44,020 nt of DNA from UMGS1851 sp900555605 (GTDB lineage: Bacteria > Bacillota > Clostridia > UBA1212 > UBA1255). The position numbers were made by a program, and so were the translations under genes. This document shows, one piece after another, positions 41,857 through 44,020 of this stretch; positions within the stretch are counted from its first letter, which is position 1; every line of letters begins with the position of its first letter. The DNA lies in assembly GCA_902472555.1 (NCBI GenBank), contig CABROF010000009.1, positions 1-44,020 on the forward strand, read 5' to 3'. Below the pieces are notes generated by a model, which did no database searches, was not told where the DNA came from, and saw only the letters and a list, made by a program, of their open reading frames with translations.

Positions 41857-42639
41857 TCATCCTCCGGCGCTTGTGTACTTTTTAGAAGAACGAATCCATA
41901 AAAATATACTTACAGTCATAAATAAAAGCGTGGCAAGCAAGGCATACATAAAGCCCTCCGAATCTTTGCCTAAAAGAATGGAGGCTGGAAAAAAGCCGAT
42001 CATGGCCACCGGAATGATGTTTGTGATCATTATCTTTACCGGTTTACTGTAAATACTTCTCGGATAAAGTCCATACTGTGTGATGGGGTCTATCAGCCCT
42101 AATACTTTGTCAGAACCGATAAAACGCATAGTATAAACTACCATTAACAATATGAAGGAAAAGATCAATGCAACGGAAAGAAGCAGCAGCAGAACGAACC
42201 ACAGCCAACGGTATATGCTGAATCCGGGAAGATGGACAGCGGCATATATGATAATGACGGCGCCTGATAAAAATTTACTCATATCATGAATGTTAAAGGA
42301 CGATATGATCAGGCTGAAAAGCAGGGGCCGCGGCCGCAGCAGAAAGATATCGAGGTCTCCTGATCTTACCAGCCACATGACATGAAAGAAGAGACCGATA
42401 AAAAGCGGAAAAGCAATTCCTTTTGCCAGGATAAAGGTTCCCTGAACCATCAATAATTCGTAAAGCGTCCATCCCGGAAAGGAAGCGCCGGTATTATAAA
42501 TAACCAGCGTTACAATCGGAAAAAAGAACTCTGTGATAAACATGATGAACATGCTGATAAAGAAGCTTGAACGATATGCCATATTTTCCGCAAAAGCAAG
42601 CTTTAACCCCAAACATGCGGCTTTGATAGCGCTGATCAT
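41857..42639 (-). CDS. ABC-2 family permease
   Basis: I choose ATG 42639 (MISAIKAACLGLKLAFAENM); the frame extends 117 bases further but only as an overlap of the previous gene. The start overlaps the previous stop as ATGA. The 260-residue protein has about six membrane helices and the arrangement of the ABC2_membrane_6 (DUF990) family, including YELLMVQGTF and RSGDLDIFLLRPRP. Its pair is at 42636-43457. Confidence 0.88.
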   Translation of the reverse strand: MISAIKAACLGLKLAFAENMAYRSSFFISMFIMFITEFFFPIVTLVIYNTGASFPGWTLYELLMVQGTFILAKGIAFPLFIGLFFHVMWLVRSGDLDIFLLRPRPLLFSLIISSFNIHDMSKFLSGAVIIIYAAVHLPGFSIYRWLWFVLLLLLSVALIFSFILLMVVYTMRFIGSDKVLGLIDPITQYGLYPRSIYSKPVKIMITNIIPVAMIGFFPASILLGKDSEGFMYALLATLLFMTVSIFLWIRSSKKYTSAGG

Positions 42640-43457
42640 GTGCCCACCCCCATGAATTTTTTGATTCCCCTTTTCCATAGAAATCCGGTTAAGATCCATA
42701 TCATAACAACGTAAGCAAATTGGATCAGGATTATATGCGGCAAAGAGATTCTCCACTCGGCAAGCTCATAATTTCCGAGAAAGACTCTTGCCGGAATATA
42801 ATACATGAATTGAAACGGCAGAATAAACAGCAGCTTTTGAATGGACAGCGGAAAGAGAGAAAGCGGGATCAAAAGGCCTGATGAAAAATTGATCAGAACA
42901 TTTACCGCCATATTCACCCCCCAATTATTTGTCAGCCAAAACGCGGTAATTCCCACGCAGTATTGAATCAGAAAAATCATAATAAAGCTAAGGCTTACCG
43001 AGACTGCGGTCCAGAAAATATTATGCGGAATCAGGTTGATTTGGAATATAAAAATAAAGATCAGCGCCAAAGGAATGAATTCCAAAAAGAACGAAAGAAT
43101 CTTCTTACCGATTTTTTCAGCCAATGCGTACTGGAAGTAGCTTACGGGCTTTAATAAATAGGAATTCAAATCACCCCGATAAATTAAGCCTCGTAAAGTG
43201 CCTGCCGTATCATCAGACAGAAACAGATTCAGGAGGATGGTGACTGCATAATATGTAAATATCTGCGTAAAATCCATCCCGTTTATACTGCCGTTGGAAT
43301 CCGTCACTGCTTTCCAGATAAAATATTGTGCAAGCATACCGATGGGGGCGATTACAAAGACCGTTAGGATATTGGAGCGGTATGCAGTCCATTGCTTTAA
43401 CGATAAAATAATTACCTGCCGCAGTATTTTTATTTTTTTTATCAGCCCGTTGATCAT
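42636..43457 (-). CDS. ABC-2 family permease
   Basis: ATG 43457 follows GAGG. The 273-residue protein has about six membrane helices and the DUF990 pattern (KQWTAYRSNILTVFVIAPI, RGDLNSYLLKPVSYFQYAL, then NLIPHN). The RGDL.SYLLKP motif matches RSGDLDIFLLRP in the partner, so the two permeases form a heterodimer with the ATPase. It is the first gene of the operon. Substrate unknown; relatives export drugs or antibiotics. Confidence 0.88.
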   Translation of the reverse strand: MINGLIKKIKILRQVIILSLKQWTAYRSNILTVFVIAPIGMLAQYFIWKAVTDSNGSINGMDFTQIFTYYAVTILLNLFLSDDTAGTLRGLIYRGDLNSYLLKPVSYFQYALAEKIGKKILSFFLEFIPLALIFIFIFQINLIPHNIFWTAVSVSLSFIMIFLIQYCVGITAFWLTNNWGVNMAVNVLINFSSGLLIPLSLFPLSIQKLLFILPFQFMYYIPARVFLGNYELAEWRISLPHIILIQFAYVVMIWILTGFLWKRGIKKFMGVGT

Positions 43458-43636
43458 CGTGTTTTGCCTCTATCTTATTGGAATCTCCGGTTTTCTTCTC
43501 GATTCGTTACAATCCTGCAGCTGCAAAAGAGACTTCTTTTAAAAGTAAAATGCTGATCGGACAAAACTGCGGTAATCAATTGCTGGAATGCAGAACCGCA
43601 GTGGCTTCCTTTACGAAATATTAATAAATTTCATAT

Positions 43637-43665
43637 ATTCTAACATAGAAAATAATCCTTTTCAA
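43637..43665 (-). promoter_or_regulatory. promoter of the ABC transporter operon
   Basis: On the minus strand TTGAAA (43665-43660) is followed after 17 bases by TAGAAT (43642-43637), which has an upstream TG, an extended -10. Confidence 0.75.
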
Positions 43666-43708
43666 GAAAAAAGGGCGGCGTTTGCACAGAATGTTGAGAG
43701 TATCATTA

Positions 43709-43751
43709 AATGCAGAAGAAACCGTTACGGTTTTTCCTGCATTATTTTTTT
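43709..43751 (+). terminator. rho-independent terminator
   Basis: AATGCAG pairs with CTGCATT around an inner stem (AAACCG/CGGTTT) and a long T-run follows. It lies upstream of the next plus-strand gene and may insulate it, or mark an element boundary. Confidence 0.75.
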
Positions 43752-43782
43752 ATCCGAAGGCAGGCGGAAGGAGGTTAAAACA

Positions 43783-44020
43783 TTGAACGGATACAGTTAT
43801 TTGACGCTGGAACAGCGCCGCGAGATCGAAAGAATGTATGCAGAGGGTGAACGCGTTGTTGACATTGCCGCCCGTCTGAAAAGGAGCGCCGCCGCTATCT
43901 ACGAAGAGTTGAAGCGCGGCTATACGGGAGAGTTTGACGGCTACGCCCGCCCGAAGTACAGCGCCGATCTTGCACAAGCGACGGTGCAAGAGAATTTCCG
44001 ACGCAGAGGAAACCGACGCG
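43783..44020 (+). CDS. helix-turn-helix protein of integrative conjugative elements (3' end outside window)
   Basis: TTG 43783 follows GGAGG at 9 bases. The visible part reads NGYSYLTLEQRREIERMYAE, then GERVVDIAARLKRSAAAIYE and ELKRGYTGEFDGYARPKYS. This is an HTH_38/IS30-like N-terminal helix-turn-helix, a small DNA-binding protein I associate with Tn1549-type conjugative elements (from memory). The composition is more GC-rich than the ABC operon, which fits the left edge of a foreign element. The alternative is an IS30-type transposase. Confidence 0.65.
   Translation, partial: MNGYSYLTLEQRREIERMYAEGERVVDIAARLKRSAAAIYEELKRGYTGEFDGYARPKYSADLAQATVQENFRRRGNRR

Larger units (their letters stand above)
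43458..43782. other. leader of the ABC operon and gap before the conjugative-element gene
   Basis: I see no gene. It contains the ABC promoter at 43637-43665, an 8-base stem (ACTGCGGT/ACCGCAGT on the minus strand, 43572-43606) in the leader, a plus-strand terminator at 43709-43751 and the GGAGG of the next gene at 43769. The minus-strand leader is about 170 bases. Confidence 0.55.

Noticed and set aside
1..44020. CRISPR array, tRNA or rRNA
   Set aside because: No regularly spaced repeat series, cloverleaf or rRNA text was found by eye.

Overview
The window looks like a chromosome segment of a Gram-positive gut or rumen Clostridia bacterium, probably Lachnospiraceae or a relative. Supporting this are RHS remnants of the clostridial type, lipoproteins plus surface proteins held by a C-terminal membrane helix, several AraC regulators beside glycoside hydrolase genes, an MtaA-like methyltransferase, a ferredoxin-tailed aldo/keto reductase, and no Bacteroidetes SusC/SusD genes. 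I see no rRNA, tRNA or CRISPR array.

Region 1 (1-6800) is the AT-rich, decayed 3' end of an RHS polymorphic-toxin locus. The end of an RHS protein with a JAMM-like (H-x-H-P ... S-x-x-D) C-terminus is followed by a string of probable immunity genes, a frameshifted RHS toxin tip, an older RHS fragment, a mosaic duplicated gene (1067 and 5134) and hairpins built on a shared GGTACAG(G)CA-like core.

Region 2 (6834-31813) is mainly a glycan-utilisation region. It has five AraC regulators, a surface lipoprotein GH36 and a GH36 without signal peptide, a lipoprotein GH43-like enzyme, two GH127 (beta-L-arabinofuranosidase family) proteins, and five membrane-anchored binding proteins (two with NPCBM domains, one with a different repeated sandwich-like domain, two sharing four copies of a domain I do not recognise). 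Alpha-galactosidase, beta-arabinofuranosidase and GH43 together fit a plant glycoprotein such as extensin, or another arabinose/galactose-decorated polymer. There is no sugar transporter.

Region 3 is a three-part ATPase/helicase system split by region 2. A TerB_N/TerB_C protein (22420-24105) lies 7.9 kb from a DUF2791 (BREX BrxD-like) ATPase (31990-33312) and an Lhr/BrxHI-like SF2 helicase (33343-35551) broken by one extra base. TerB and the ATPase each have an exact TTGACA-17-TATAAT promoter and the two promoters resemble each other. This is the best candidate for a little-described stress or defence system.

Region 4 (35637-43457) holds mostly housekeeping or accessory metabolism: an MtaA/CmuA-like methyltransferase, an aldo/keto reductase with two 4Fe-4S motifs, pnuC behind a leader with alternative hairpins, an iron-sulfur protein, a DUF6125-like protein, and a four-gene operon of two ABC-2 permeases, an ABC ATPase and a PaiA-like acetyltransferase. 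At the right edge (43783 on) begins a helix-turn-helix gene typical of integrative conjugative elements. All functional statements rest on motif reading; no database search was run.
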